Source of the DNA: Chitinophagales bacterium
GTDB lineage: Bacteria > Bacteroidota > Bacteroidia > Chitinophagales > UBA2359
Reading direction: 5' to 3'
Length of the DNA: 64,000 nt
Assembly (NCBI GenBank): GCA_041392475.1
Contig: JAWKLZ010000001.1
Span: 1,922,001-1,986,000, forward strand
Position numbers and translations under genes: made by a program
Part shown: positions 48,248-56,098 of the stretch, one piece after another
Layout of the letters: each line of letters opens with the position of its first letter
Position numbering within the stretch: the first letter of the stretch is position 1
Notes under the pieces: model-generated
What the model was told of the DNA's origin: nothing
The model's database searches: none
The model's input: only the letters and a program-made list of their open reading frames with translations

Positions 48248-49309
48248 ATGGCTAAAATTAACTTTGGTGGAACGGTAGAAAACGTTGTCACCCGTGAAGA
48301 ATTTCCTTTAGAGAAAGCACGAGAAGTGCTAAAAGATGAAGTTATTGCAATTATTGGTTATGGAGTTCAAGGACCTGCACAGGCTTTGAACTTGCGAGAC
48401 AATGGCTTCAATGTAATCGTTGGACAACGAAAAGGGTCTAAAACTTGGGACAAAGCTTTGGCCGACGGCTGGGTAGAAGGCGAAACTTTGTTTGAAATTG
48501 AAGAGGCTTGCCGGCAAGGTACAGTGATTCAAAGTCTCTTGTCAGATGCTGGTCAAATCGCTGTTTGGCCTACAATGAAGCCCTACTTGACTCCAGGCAA
48601 AGCCTTGTACTTTTCACACGGTTTTGCGATTACTTACAAAGACCAAACAGGCGTTGAAGCTCCTGAAGGTGTGGATGTTATCTTGGTTGCCCCAAAAGGT
48701 TCGGGTACGAGTGTGCGCCGTTTGTTTGTGGCTGGTCAAGGTATCAATTCGAGCTTTGCGATTCACCAAGATGCGACTGGCAGAGCTTATGAGAGGGTAA
48801 TTGCACTGGGTATTGGCGTTGGTTCTGGTTACTTGTTTGAAACGACTTTCAAAAAAGAGGTGACGAGTGATTTGGTAGGCGAAAGGGGTGTTTTGATGGG
48901 TGCTGTTGCAGGTATCATGGAAGCACAATACAATGAACTCCGCAAAAATGGACATTCTCCAAGTGAGGCTTTCAATGAAACAGTTGAGGAATTGACCCAA
49001 AGTTTGATTCGTTTGGTGGGTGAAAATGGCATGGATTGGATGTATGCCAACTGCTCAACTACGGCTCAACGGGGTGCTTTGGATTGGAAAGACCGTTTCC
49101 GTGATGCGACTGCTCCTGTGTTCAAGGCTTTGTACGAAAGTGTGGCTTCTGGTAATGAAGCGAAGATTACCATTGAAGCAAACAGCAAAGCGGACTACCG
49201 TGAAAAACTGCAAGTGGAATTGGATGAAATTCACAATTCTGAAATGTGGACAGCTGGTCGTGCGGTTCGTTCTTTGCGCCCTGAGCGTCAGGAAGAAACG
49301 GTGGCGTAA
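48248..49309 (+). CDS. ilvC: Ketol-acid reductoisomerase (class I length)
   Basis: 353 residues. IIGYGVQGPAQALNLRDNG is the dinucleotide-binding loop, followed by GQRKGS (NADPH-binding Arg/Ser), VAPKGSG, and the metal-site region LVGERGVLMGAVAGIMEAQY...NETVEELTQSL. It converts acetolactate to dihydroxyisovalerate. Last gene of the operon, followed by a terminator. Confidence 0.96.
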   Translation: MAKINFGGTVENVVTREEFPLEKAREVLKDEVIAIIGYGVQGPAQALNLRDNGFNVIVGQRKGSKTWDKALADGWVEGETLFEIEEACRQGTVIQSLLSDAGQIAVWPTMKPYLTPGKALYFSHGFAITYKDQTGVEAPEGVDVILVAPKGSGTSVRRLFVAGQGINSSFAIHQDATGRAYERVIALGIGVGSGYLFETTFKKEVTSDLVGERGVLMGAVAGIMEAQYNELRKNGHSPSEAFNETVEELTQSLIRLVGENGMDWMYANCSTTAQRGALDWKDRFRDATAPVFKALYESVASGNEAKITIEANSKADYREKLQVELDEIHNSEMWTAGRAVRSLRPERQEETVA

Positions 49310-49335
49310 GTTGGATATTCGATATTCTTGAAATA

Positions 49336-49375
49336 AAAAAGCCCCAATGGTAAAATACCGTTGGGGCTTTTTGTT
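49336..49375 (+). terminator. Terminator of the ilv operon
   Basis: AAAAAGCCCCAATGGTA pairs with TACCGTTGGGGCTTTTT, followed by GTTTTTC; a strong bidirectional hairpin 27 bases after ilvC. Confidence 0.92.
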
Positions 49376-49422
49376 TTTCTACTTCAATCCTTACCTTTAC
49401 CAATTAGAAGAAAAACAATACA

Positions 49423-50559
49423 ATGTCCACATCCAACAAACAACCACAATTCCACACCCTCAAAATCTCAAATATCGCCCAAGAAAACCGGCACGCAATT
49501 TCGGTTTATTTTGAGATTCCTGAACATTTACAAAGCATTTTTACCTACAAAGCAGGTCAATACATCACCTTGCGAATACGCATATTGGGACGGTTCATCT
49601 TGCGGTCATATTCCTTATCAAGTTGCTCGGCAACAGATAATTATTTTCGCATTTGCATCAAACGAAAAGTAGGCGGCTTGGTATCTGGTTTTTTGGTAGA
49701 TACGCTGCGAAAAGGAGATGAACTGGAAGTTTTTCCGCCATTAGGAGATTTCAGTCCAAGCCAAACATTACAGCCGAAAAACTATTTTTTATATGCAGCA
49801 GGCAGCGGCATCACCCCCATTATTTCGATTTTGAAGTGTTTGTTAACACAAAATACAGCGCATAAAATCACATTATTCTATACCAACCGAAACCAACAAC
49901 TGGCGATTTATTGGGATGAATTGCAGCAATTGCAGTATCAGTTTGGAGAAAAATTTGTCTTCTATCCCATTTTCACCAAAGCAACAAAAAACTGGAAAGG
50001 ATTGCGAAATTTTTACAAACCAAGTGATTACACTACTTTTTTGCAGCAAAACTATGATGGACAATTGAAGGATTCCGAACATTTTATTTGTGGTCCTACT
50101 GCAATGATGCAAACCGTTGAAAGTGCATTGTTGAAAAATTTAGGAATTGACTTCAATCAAATCCACGTTGAATACTTTGATATGAGTAAACAAGCCCAAG
50201 AAATGGCTGCTCACCGCAAACACTTGGAAAATGCTGCTGAAAAACTTAACATTCCTGCAAAAATCAGTTTGGATGATGAGGAAGTAATCCCTGCAATGGT
50301 CGTTTTGAATGGACAACCTCATCATGTGCCGATTCAAAAAAGAGAAACCATTTTGGCCGCTTGTTTGAAACAAGATTTGGATGTGCCTTTTATGTGTGAA
50401 TCAGGTGTTTGTACGACTTGTAGGGCTTCCTTATTAGAAGGACAAGTGGACATGAAGGTAGATTATGCGCTGACCGAAAGCGAAATAAAAGAAGGGTATA
50501 TTTTGACTTGTCAAGCCATACCCGTTTCTACAAGTGTTTCGGTGAATTTTGATATATGA
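49423..50559 (+). CDS. PaaE-like ferredoxin:NAD(P)H oxidoreductase with 2Fe-2S domain
   Basis: 378 residues. An N-terminal FAD domain (LRSYSLSS), then an NAD(P) domain (AAGSGITPIISIL) and a C-terminal plant-type [2Fe-2S] domain with CESGVCTTC and a distal ILTCQA cysteine. The order matches phenylacetyl-CoA epoxidase reductase (PaaE) and related oxygenase reductases. No paaABCD genes are nearby, so it may serve another oxygenase or desaturase. Confidence 0.88.
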   Translation: MSTSNKQPQFHTLKISNIAQENRHAISVYFEIPEHLQSIFTYKAGQYITLRIRILGRFILRSYSLSSCSATDNYFRICIKRKVGGLVSGFLVDTLRKGDELEVFPPLGDFSPSQTLQPKNYFLYAAGSGITPIISILKCLLTQNTAHKITLFYTNRNQQLAIYWDELQQLQYQFGEKFVFYPIFTKATKNWKGLRNFYKPSDYTTFLQQNYDGQLKDSEHFICGPTAMMQTVESALLKNLGIDFNQIHVEYFDMSKQAQEMAAHRKHLENAAEKLNIPAKISLDDEEVIPAMVVLNGQPHHVPIQKRETILAACLKQDLDVPFMCESGVCTTCRASLLEGQVDMKVDYALTESEIKEGYILTCQAIPVSTSVSVNFDI

Positions 50560-50663
50560 AATGAAGGCTTTTGAAGTTTATACCTGAAAATCACTTATTT
50601 TTGAGAATAAATCTTCAAAAGTCCTGCTAAACATTTCACTTAAATGATTAAAATTTCAATCAA

Positions 50664-51548
50664 ATGATAGAACTACCTGATTTTAACAAACTCTGGAATT
50701 ACAGCAATCCGCAAGAAACGGAAGCCAAATTTCGTGAGCTTATTCCACAAGCAGAGGCTGCAAAAAATGAGGCTTACGAGGCTGAGTTGCTTACCCAAAT
50801 CGCTCGCACACAAGGTTTACAGCGTAAATTTGAAGCAGCGCATTTGACCTTAGATGGTATTGAAGCATGGCTGCAAAACCATGGAGAGGAACACAGGGTA
50901 AAAATTCGTTATTTACTCGAAAGAGGGAGGGTTTTCAACTCTTCAAACCAACCAGAAAAAGCAATTCCTTTGTTTACCGAAGCATGGCAATTGGCAGAAT
51001 CGGTTGCAGAAGATTATTATGCTGTAGATGCACTGCACATGATTGCTTTTGCAGAAATTGCTCGCCCTGATGAAAAATTGAAGTGGGAAGAAAAAGCAAT
51101 GGCATTGGCTGAAAAATCGCAGGACAAAAGAACAAAACTTTGGTTGGGTTCGCTCTACAACAACATGGGTTGGTCTTACCACGATAAAAAAGCGTATGAA
51201 AAGGCATTGAGCTTATTTGAAAAAGCATTGGAGTGGCAACAAGAATATGGAAATGAGCGAAGTGTAGGTATTGCCAAATGGTGTATTGCGAGAGCTTACC
51301 GTTCTTTGGGGCGTGTGGAAGATGCACTACAATTGCAGCAAAAGGCATTGGCAAAATCGAAGGGTGTGGATTCATCGGGTTATATTTGGGAGGAAATTGC
51401 AGAATGTTACTGGACATTGCAGCAAAAAGAGAAAGCAAAGCCTTATTTTAAATTAGCTTACGACAAACTTTCACAAGACCCGTGGATGATGGCGAACGAA
51501 AAGGCAAGAATGGAAAGGATGAAGGAATTGGCAGAAAAATTAATATAA
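50664..51548 (+). CDS. Tetratricopeptide-repeat protein
   Basis: 294 residues of helical repeats, clearest at NNMGWSYHDKKAYEKALSLF and KWCIARAYRSLGRVEDALQL. No catalytic motif and no signal peptide. It ends four bases before the CoA-transferase-like gene, so they are probably cotranscribed. Confidence 0.82.
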   Translation: MIELPDFNKLWNYSNPQETEAKFRELIPQAEAAKNEAYEAELLTQIARTQGLQRKFEAAHLTLDGIEAWLQNHGEEHRVKIRYLLERGRVFNSSNQPEKAIPLFTEAWQLAESVAEDYYAVDALHMIAFAEIARPDEKLKWEEKAMALAEKSQDKRTKLWLGSLYNNMGWSYHDKKAYEKALSLFEKALEWQQEYGNERSVGIAKWCIARAYRSLGRVEDALQLQQKALAKSKGVDSSGYIWEEIAECYWTLQQKEKAKPYFKLAYDKLSQDPWMMANEKARMERMKELAEKLI

Positions 51549-51552
51549 CAAC

Positions 51553-52641
51553 ATGGGACCTCTTAAAGGAATCAAAATCATTGAAATGGGTGGACTTGGG
51601 CCAGGCCCTTTCGCAGGAATGTTGCTGGCCGATATGGGAGCAGAAGTGATTTTAGTAGAACGAAAAATCGACCCCAAAATGAGGCGAATGCCTGATTGCA
51701 GCCGTAGAGGGAAACGCTCTATTGCCTTGAATCTCAAAGACCCAAAAGGTATCGAAACTTTGCTGCAACTGGTGGAGAAAGCCGATGTATTGTTTGAAGG
51801 CTTTCGTCCTGGAGTGATGGAGCGTTTGGGAATTGGACCTGATGTATGTATGTCGAGAAATCCTAAATTGGTCTATGGACGCATGACAGGTTGGGGACAA
51901 ACGGGCCCGTTGGCGCAGGCTGCTGGGCATGATATCAATTATATTTCGCTCACAGGTGCGCTGTTTGCAACTGGTCGAGCGCACGAAAAACCCGTGCCTC
52001 CGCTTAATTTGGTGGGTGATTATGGGGGAGGTGGAATGTTTTTGGTGATGGGTATTTTGGCAGCACTCCTTGAAGTACAAAAATCAGGCAAGGGTCAAGT
52101 TATAGATGCTGCAATGACCGATGGTTCGGCGGTCTTGATGGCGATGTTCAACTCGCTTCATGCCATGGGAATGTGGTCGCCTAAAAGGGGAGTTAATTTA
52201 CTCGATTCGGGTGCACCTTTCTATGATACATATGAAACAAAAGATGGAAAACATATTTCGATAGGCTCACTTGAACCCCAATTTTATGCACTACTCATGG
52301 AGAAAGCCAAACTCGACCCTGCAATTTTTGGCGCACAGATGAATAGGAAAAATTGGCCTTCAATGAAAGAACAGTTGGAGGTGGTTTTCAAAGCAAAAAC
52401 AAGGGATGAATGGTGTGAAATCATGGAGGGTACAGATGTTTGTTTTGCACCTGTGCTGGATTTTATGGAAGCCCAACAACATCCTCACAATGTGGAGCGC
52501 AATACTTATATTGATGTAAATGGAATGATGCAACCTGCTCCTGCTCCAAGATTTAGCCGAACCCATTCAGAGGTACAATCGGGTGCCCCTGCTTCGGGAG
52601 AACATACGGAGGAGATTTTGAAGGAGTGGGGGATTGAATAA
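51553..52641 (+). CDS. CaiB/BaiF-family protein, alpha-methylacyl-CoA racemase-like
   Basis: 362 residues. It begins LKGIKIIEMGGLGPGPFAGMLL, with GFRPGVMERLG and VYGRMTGWGQTGPLAQAAGHDINYI, which carries the His-Asp region of AMACR, then GDYGGGG. The pattern fits racemases more than formyl-CoA transferases. It would interconvert 2-methylacyl-CoA stereoisomers in branched-chain fatty acid breakdown. Confidence 0.88.
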   Translation: MGPLKGIKIIEMGGLGPGPFAGMLLADMGAEVILVERKIDPKMRRMPDCSRRGKRSIALNLKDPKGIETLLQLVEKADVLFEGFRPGVMERLGIGPDVCMSRNPKLVYGRMTGWGQTGPLAQAAGHDINYISLTGALFATGRAHEKPVPPLNLVGDYGGGGMFLVMGILAALLEVQKSGKGQVIDAAMTDGSAVLMAMFNSLHAMGMWSPKRGVNLLDSGAPFYDTYETKDGKHISIGSLEPQFYALLMEKAKLDPAIFGAQMNRKNWPSMKEQLEVVFKAKTRDEWCEIMEGTDVCFAPVLDFMEAQQHPHNVERNTYIDVNGMMQPAPAPRFSRTHSEVQSGAPASGEHTEEILKEWGIE

Positions 52642-52889
52642 TCAGGCTTATTTTACCCATTGGCTGTTTGAAAAATTGATTCGGTAAAGAATGTATTTTC
52701 TTGAAAATTTTTATTTTGCTTCAATTAAATTGATTATCAGATAGTTAAGCCTGTTTCTCTTACAGTCAATTCAATCATTTTTTAATTTTCTTCAAAAAAA
52801 ATACTCACGATGGAACTATATCCGCCCTCTTGCAGTTTATCAACACGTATTACACAAACAACAACCTAAAAAACATAAAACAATCAAAC
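52642..52889. other. AT-rich intergenic region before the RNA-mimic locus
   Basis: About 250 bases, AT-rich, with no recognised gene. It presumably holds the promoter for the small genes that follow. Confidence 0.4.
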
Positions 52890-53030
52890 ATGATCTTATT
52901 TCCTCAACATATCGTATGCCTCAAAAACGAACTACCCCAACCGATAAAATCGGAAGCAGGGAGTTTTGTGGGCAGTGATAATGGAGGAAGAGATACAAGT
53001 ATAGGTGGGTTCAAACATCAACTCAATTGA
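52890..53030 (+). CDS. Small hypothetical protein (46 aa), first gene of the RNA-mimic locus
   Basis: The ATG at 52890 gives MILFPQHIVCLKNELPQPIK continuing to a Gly/Ser/Asp-rich tail. No family is recognised. The preceding AAACA-rich sequence resembles the leader of the beta-grasp gene. A terminator follows 32 bases after the stop, so it may be a separate unit. Confidence 0.5.
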   Translation: MILFPQHIVCLKNELPQPIKSEAGSFVGSDNGGRDTSIGGFKHQLN

Positions 53031-53062
53031 CAATCATACAATCAATTTGATGAACAAACACG

Positions 53063-53097
53063 ACCCACTGAGCAAAAATAGCAAAGTGGGTTTTTTT
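53063..53097 (+). terminator. Terminator after the 46-aa gene
   Basis: ACCCACT (53063-53069) and AGTGGGT (53085-53091) close a loop of 15 bases, followed by seven T. Confidence 0.8.
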
Positions 53098-53151
53098 GTG
53101 TCCACTAAAAACTAAAAGTCAATTGTTTAACCTTTAAAAACAAAAACAATC

Positions 53152-53352
53152 ATGATTCACGTTCGATACAATGGTCAATCTTACGATATCAATCGTCAAA
53201 ACCTTAACCTAAACGGCAACTTATCGACTACTGCAATCAAACAAGCTGTTGCTCAATACCTTGAAGTAGGTGCAGATAAACTGCAAGGTTATGTAGTAGA
53301 TTTTCGACCCAGCGGTGATATCATCGTCCGACCTGAAGCCGTGTATGGATAG
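53152..53352 (+). CDS. Small predicted beta-grasp (ubiquitin-like) protein
   Basis: 66 residues: MIHVRYNGQSYDINRQNLNL, a helix (STTAIKQAVAQYLEV), then strands YVVDFRPSGDIIVRP and a tail ending EAVYG. The strand-strand-helix-strand-strand plan and size suggest a beta-grasp fold, and the C-terminus ends in Gly, though not the usual Gly-Gly. It may be a peptide tag or a small RNA/protein partner in the Ro locus. The fold call is from secondary-structure pattern only. Confidence 0.55.
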   Translation: MIHVRYNGQSYDINRQNLNLNGNLSTTAIKQAVAQYLEVGADKLQGYVVDFRPSGDIIVRPEAVYG

Positions 53353-53422
53353 TATTGGGAAGTGAGAGGAGAGAATTGGGAAGTCAGATTTCTAAATCCC
53401 CTAACCATACAACTATACAACC

Positions 53423-53557
53423 ATGCAAAAATATTTAGTAATCATCAATATAGGTATTGGCAACCCCATAAAACTAACCTTGGCAATAATGGAAGAAAAT
53501 CATGGAAAAGCACAGCCAATACCTTTTTTAGAAAAAATAACAATAAATGAGGCTTAG
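53423..53557 (+). CDS. Small hypothetical protein (44 aa)
   Basis: ATG at 53423 reads MQKYLVIINIGIGNPIKLTL, then AIMEENHGKAQPIPFLEKIT and INEA. No family recognised. It sits between the beta-grasp gene and the first Y-stem RNA. A second frame also crosses this stretch, so coding is uncertain. Confidence 0.4.
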   Translation: MQKYLVIINIGIGNPIKLTLAIMEENHGKAQPIPFLEKITINEA

Positions 53558-53611
53558 ATTTTGAACACCTCATAACAACGAGTTCTTTGAATACAAAAGA
53601 TAAAATTAAAA

Positions 53612-53832
53612 AACAACATCGCACCCCAATCGTCAAAGCTTACATACTTTTTGACTGAAAATCAAGGTGTCGCAGGTTCGAATCCTGCCAACTCCACCAT
53701 TTGTTAAAAACTTTGCCAACAGCTTATAGCTTTGGTAATAGCTGAAGTATAAATTAAGGTATGGAGTTGTAGCTCAGCAGGTAGAGCACTTAGTAAAACC
53801 GCTTTTACAACTTGTGCGAGACGTTGTTTTTT
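53612..53832 (+). ncRNA. Y-stem RNA 1: circularly permuted tRNA-Phe(GAA)-like
   Basis: The RNA opens with lower helix AACAAC-A-UCGCAC, constant loop CCCAAUCGUC and AAAGC. The 3' side has GCUUU, loop UACAACUU, then GUGCGA-GAC-GUUGUU and a T-run. Between them lies a tRNA in inverted order. The 3' half (53652-53699) holds anticodon loop CTGAAAA, T-arm GCAGG TTCGAAT CCTGC, acceptor strand CAACTCC and ACCA. After 63 bases with an internal hairpin comes the 5' half (53763-53790): GGAGTTG, TA, D-arm GCTC...GAGC, ACT. The acceptor strands pair 7 of 7. Joining the halves at about position 28/29 restores a perfect anticodon stem. Encoding CCA inside the gene is notable. Confidence 0.8.
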
Positions 53833-53842
53833 CCAAGATATT

Positions 53843-53972
53843 TTACCGCATCCCAACAGTCAAAGCTTACATACTAGCTCAATTGGTAGAGCAATGGATT
53901 GAAGATCCGTTTGTCGCAGGTTCGATCCCTGCGTATGACACGAACGCTTTTACGACTTATGCGGTAATTTTT
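53843..53972 (+). ncRNA. Y-stem RNA 2: tRNA-Phe(GAA)-like body
   Basis: Lower helix UUACCGCAU/AUGCGGUAA (9 bp, perfect), constant loop CCCAACAGUC opposite UACGACUU, AAAGC/GCUUU, then ACAUAC. The tRNA-like body has D-arm GCTCAATTGGTAGAGC, anticodon stem ATGGA/TCCGT with loop TTGAAGA (GAA) and T-arm GCAGG TTCGATC CCTGC. Only the inner five acceptor pairs form (CATAC/GTATG); the acceptor end then continues into the Y stem, so a free CCA end cannot exist. T-run follows at 53968-53972. Confidence 0.82.
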
Positions 53973-54013
53973 ATCAAATATACAGTAACACATTTATCAA
54001 TATAAAGATGTAA

Positions 54014-54034
54014 AGACGTTTTAGTAAAACGTCT
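54014..54034. repeat. Palindrome in spacer, copy 1
   Basis: AGACGTTTTAG and the complementary TAAAACGTCT. An extended copy recurs at 56277-56305, so it is a repeated spacer hairpin of the array. Confidence 0.75.
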
Positions 54035-54052
54035 CTACTTCAAAATAAAAAC

Positions 54053-54302
54053 GGCTTCGCACCCTCACCGTCAAAGCTTACATACTGTTTCGACTTTTAA
54101 TCGAGAGGTCGTAGGTTCGATTCCTACCAGTTCCACAAAAAGTAAGAAAGGCGCATCCTCGTTTTCTCCTTGTAGGGAAAACACATAACAAAACCCTACA
54201 AGCCAGCGACAGGATACGTCATCAATGAAAAAGGGACTGTAGCTCAGTGGTAGAGCACTTAGTAACAACGCTTTAACAACTTGTGCGAAAGGCTGTTTTT
54301 TT
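54053..54302 (+). ncRNA. Y-stem RNA 3: circularly permuted tRNA-Lys(UUU)-like
   Basis: Lower helix UUCGCAC/GUGCGAA, constant loop CCUCACCGUC opposite AACAACUU, AAAGC/GCUUU, then T-run. The 3' tRNA half comes first (54091-54135: anticodon loop CTTTTAA, T-arm GTAGG TTCGATT CCTAC, CAGTTCC A), then the 5' half (54233-54259: GGGACTG, D-arm GCTC...GAGC, ACT). GGGACTG pairs with CAGTTCC (one G-U). The 97-base insert between CAGTTCCA and GGGACTG itself folds: CTTGTAGGG pairs with CCCTACAAG, so the acceptor stem is capped by a long hairpin. Unlike RNA 1, no CCA is encoded. Confidence 0.8.
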
Positions 54303-54370
54303 CAAAAATATGACAAATAGCATAGTGCGAAACCGTCTGCCGTTTTTCGTCAGTCGTCCATCGTAAAAAA

Positions 54371-54444
54371 GGGTTCTTGTGGTAGCCAGGACATCCTGCC
54401 TGACTGTCTATCAGGCGACACGGGTTCGAATCCCGTAGGACCCG
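54371..54444 (+). tRNA. tRNA-Asp(GUC)-like with unusual D-arm
   Basis: Acceptor GGGTTCT/AGGACCC (one G-U), discriminator G. The anticodon stem CCTGA/TCAGG holds loop CTGTCTA (GUC). T-arm CGGG TTCGAAT CCCG. The D-region TGGTAGCCAGGACATCC does not form a normal D-stem. Confidence 0.82.
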
Positions 54445-54532
54445 CTAAGTAAATCGATAATCCATTTTATAACCATACAAAAAAACACTTTAACACACTA
54501 AAACACCAACACCCTAACACAACAAAAAAGAT

Positions 54533-54607
54533 AGCGGGGTAGAGCAGCGGCAGTTCGTTTGTCTCATAAGCAAAAGGTCGTGGGTTCGAGTCCCACCTCC
54601 GCTACCA
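54533..54607 (+). tRNA. tRNA-Met(CAU)-like with encoded CCA
   Basis: Acceptor AGCGGGG/CTCCGCT, D-arm GAGC AGCGGCA GTTC, anticodon stem TTTGT/GCAAA with loop CTCATAA, T-arm GTGGG TTCGAGT CCCAC, ACCA encoded. The first pair is A-U. Confidence 0.85.
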
Positions 54608-54624
54608 ATTGAAGAAAATAAATT

Positions 54625-54766
54625 ATTGTATCCCAACATGTAAAGCATACATACTTGCCAAACTGGTATAGGCGACGGACTGCAAATCTGTTGAACGAAA
54701 GTTCATTGTGGGTTCGAATCCCACGTAACAACACACGCTTTTCTGACTTATACAATGATTTTATTT
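54625..54766 (+). ncRNA. Y-stem RNA 4: class II, Tyr-like body with GCA anticodon
   Basis: Lower helix AUUGUAU/AUACAAU, differing completely from the other copies yet fully paired. Constant loop CCCAACAUGU opposite UCUGACUU, AAAGC/GCUUU. The body has D-stem GCC/GGC, anticodon stem ACGGA/TCTGT with loop CTGCAAA (GCA, Cys), a long variable arm TGAAC GAAA GTTCA, T-arm GTGGG TTCGAAT CCCAC. A long variable arm with a Cys anticodon is inconsistent with a normal tRNA-Cys; the body looks like tRNA-Tyr. The T-rich stretch after 54757 may be the terminator. Confidence 0.8.
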
Positions 54767-54841
54767 TAATGACTAGTTATTAGATACAGAACGTAACTAT
54801 AAACACACAAATACAATTATCAACCTAAACACAAAAAAAAT

Positions 54842-54915
54842 AGTGGAGTAGCGCAGCTGGTTAGCGCATCTGGTCTGGACCCAGAGGGCCGTAGGTTCGA
54901 ATCCTATCTCTGCTA
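54842..54915 (+). tRNA. tRNA-Pro(UGG)-like with C33
   Basis: Acceptor AGTGGAG/CTCTGCT, D-arm GCGC AGCTGGTTA GCGC, anticodon stem TCTGG/CCAGA with loop TCTGGAC, T-arm GTAGG TTCGAAT CCTAT. Position 33 is C, where almost all tRNAs have U. The body resembles bacterial tRNA-Pro. Probably not a competent elongator. Confidence 0.75.
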
Positions 54916-54951
54916 CAATAATAACATTCATCACTACAAAATCATTTGACT

Positions 54952-55116
54952 ATGAAAACATTACTACTTCAACTTTGGGAAAAATTCAAAGCACTGCTTG
55001 CATCCCACCCCAAAGGTGAATTCAAAGAATGGGAAGCAGGACACAAAGAAAAAGAGGCTTACAAACAAGAACGAGCCAAATGGAAAGCATTGCAGCAAAT
55101 CAATATGCTTTTATAA
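54952..55116 (+). CDS. Small charged helical protein (54 aa)
   Basis: MKTLLLQLWEKFKALLASHP then KGEFKEWEAGHKEKEAYKQE and a Lys/Trp-rich end. Amphipathic and basic, with no family recognised. It lies 36 bases after the Pro-like tRNA and 93 before the 275-residue protein. Basic helical composition would fit RNA or membrane contact. Confidence 0.55.
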   Translation: MKTLLLQLWEKFKALLASHPKGEFKEWEAGHKEKEAYKQERAKWKALQQINMLL

Positions 55117-55209
55117 AATTTAGATGGTAAGCAAGAGCAAAGGGGCAAGAAGTAAGAAATTTGTCTTACCTCCTGCTTCCTACATCTTGCCTCCTAAAAA
55201 CCTTCAATC

Positions 55210-56037
55210 ATGAACACACAAAATTTACAAAAACAGTTTGCCCGAATTGGAGCAAACCTTCAAATAGATGTCCAAAAGGAGAAAGGTGTAGAATCTTCTT
55301 TTACGCTTGACATTGTAGAAAATACCCGAAAGGAATATTTCAAACTGCAAGTCGTTCAGGCAGAAAAGGACAAAGAATTGGTGATTTATGCCACTGATAT
55401 TCAGCCCAAACTGCGACACTTGATTTTGGTAGGAGTCAATGAAAACACTAACATCAATCCAAAAGACAACGATGTTCAGAAATTTCTTTGCGGACACGAT
55501 GAGCGTCATTGGTTTGCAGCTTCGGTAAGCAATAATATTACCAAAGTACATCAAGCAATGGACGGCCTCAAACCTGCAATGGTAACGCAAGCATTGAAGC
55601 GAAAAGGGGTGAAACTCCAAAATCGCAACAAGCGACATAACAAAGCATTTATTCGACAAGGTGAATGGTTTTTCATTCCACAGCCTAAGATGGTGCTGCG
55701 AAAAGAAGAAACATTTATGGTTTTGAAAAATGAACCTTTGAGACGTGCAGGGGGTGGAAAACCACACATCATTCAAGAGGTTTTCCGAACTGGTGGAACA
55801 CAAGTCTATGTTTGTTACAAATTTCGAGAAGGTTTGCTTGAAAAAGAATACCGAGCCTACCTGCAAACCAATCCAGAGGCAAAGAAATGGAGTTGGACAG
55901 TAATGCGTAGAAATCCAGGTGTTTATGCTCGTGGAACGGTCAAACACCTTGACCACGCTACAATTTACCTTCCATGTTGGCATCAAGTTGCCATGAATAC
56001 GGAGGCACGTTCTGGAAGTTTGGCTTTCTTGGATTAG
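55210..56037 (+). CDS. Unknown protein of the Ro/mimic RNA locus (275 aa)
   Basis: No family recognised. The N-terminus (QFARIGANLQIDVQ) precedes an alpha/beta region with FLCGHDERHWFAASV near residue 94-108. A basic stretch KRKGVKLQNRNKRHNKAF (about 128-145) follows and the C-terminus has GVYARGTVKHLDHATIYLP. The basic patch would suit nucleic-acid binding. Its position between tRNA-like genes of the same strand points to a role in the system. Confidence 0.6.
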   Translation: MNTQNLQKQFARIGANLQIDVQKEKGVESSFTLDIVENTRKEYFKLQVVQAEKDKELVIYATDIQPKLRHLILVGVNENTNINPKDNDVQKFLCGHDERHWFAASVSNNITKVHQAMDGLKPAMVTQALKRKGVKLQNRNKRHNKAFIRQGEWFFIPQPKMVLRKEETFMVLKNEPLRRAGGGKPHIIQEVFRTGGTQVYVCYKFREGLLEKEYRAYLQTNPEAKKWSWTVMRRNPGVYARGTVKHLDHATIYLPCWHQVAMNTEARSGSLAFLD

Positions 56038-56044
56038 TCCTGAT

Positions 56045-56085
56045 AAAACTTTGACAATGGCTCAGGCTTTGTCAATAGTTGAAGA
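56045..56085. repeat. TTTGNCAANGG/C-type interspersed repeat
   Basis: ACTTTGACAATGGC and GCTTTGTCAATAGTTGAAG form an inverted pair. Related sequences occur near 53710-53747, 56405-56440, 56540-56582 and 59815-59860. They look like a family of small spacer hairpins. Confidence 0.55.
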
Positions 56086-56098
56086 AACAATAACCAAA

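Noticed and set aside
53641..53790. Two separate broken tRNA pseudogenes in tandem
   Set aside because: Acceptor halves pair perfectly, the whole is enclosed by one Y stem, and the same layout recurs with different sequence at 54053-54302.
55225..55986. 253-codon reverse frame across the 275-residue gene
   Set aside because: Composition is unlike a protein (Cys- and Phe-rich); the forward frame has the regular codon pattern and flank.
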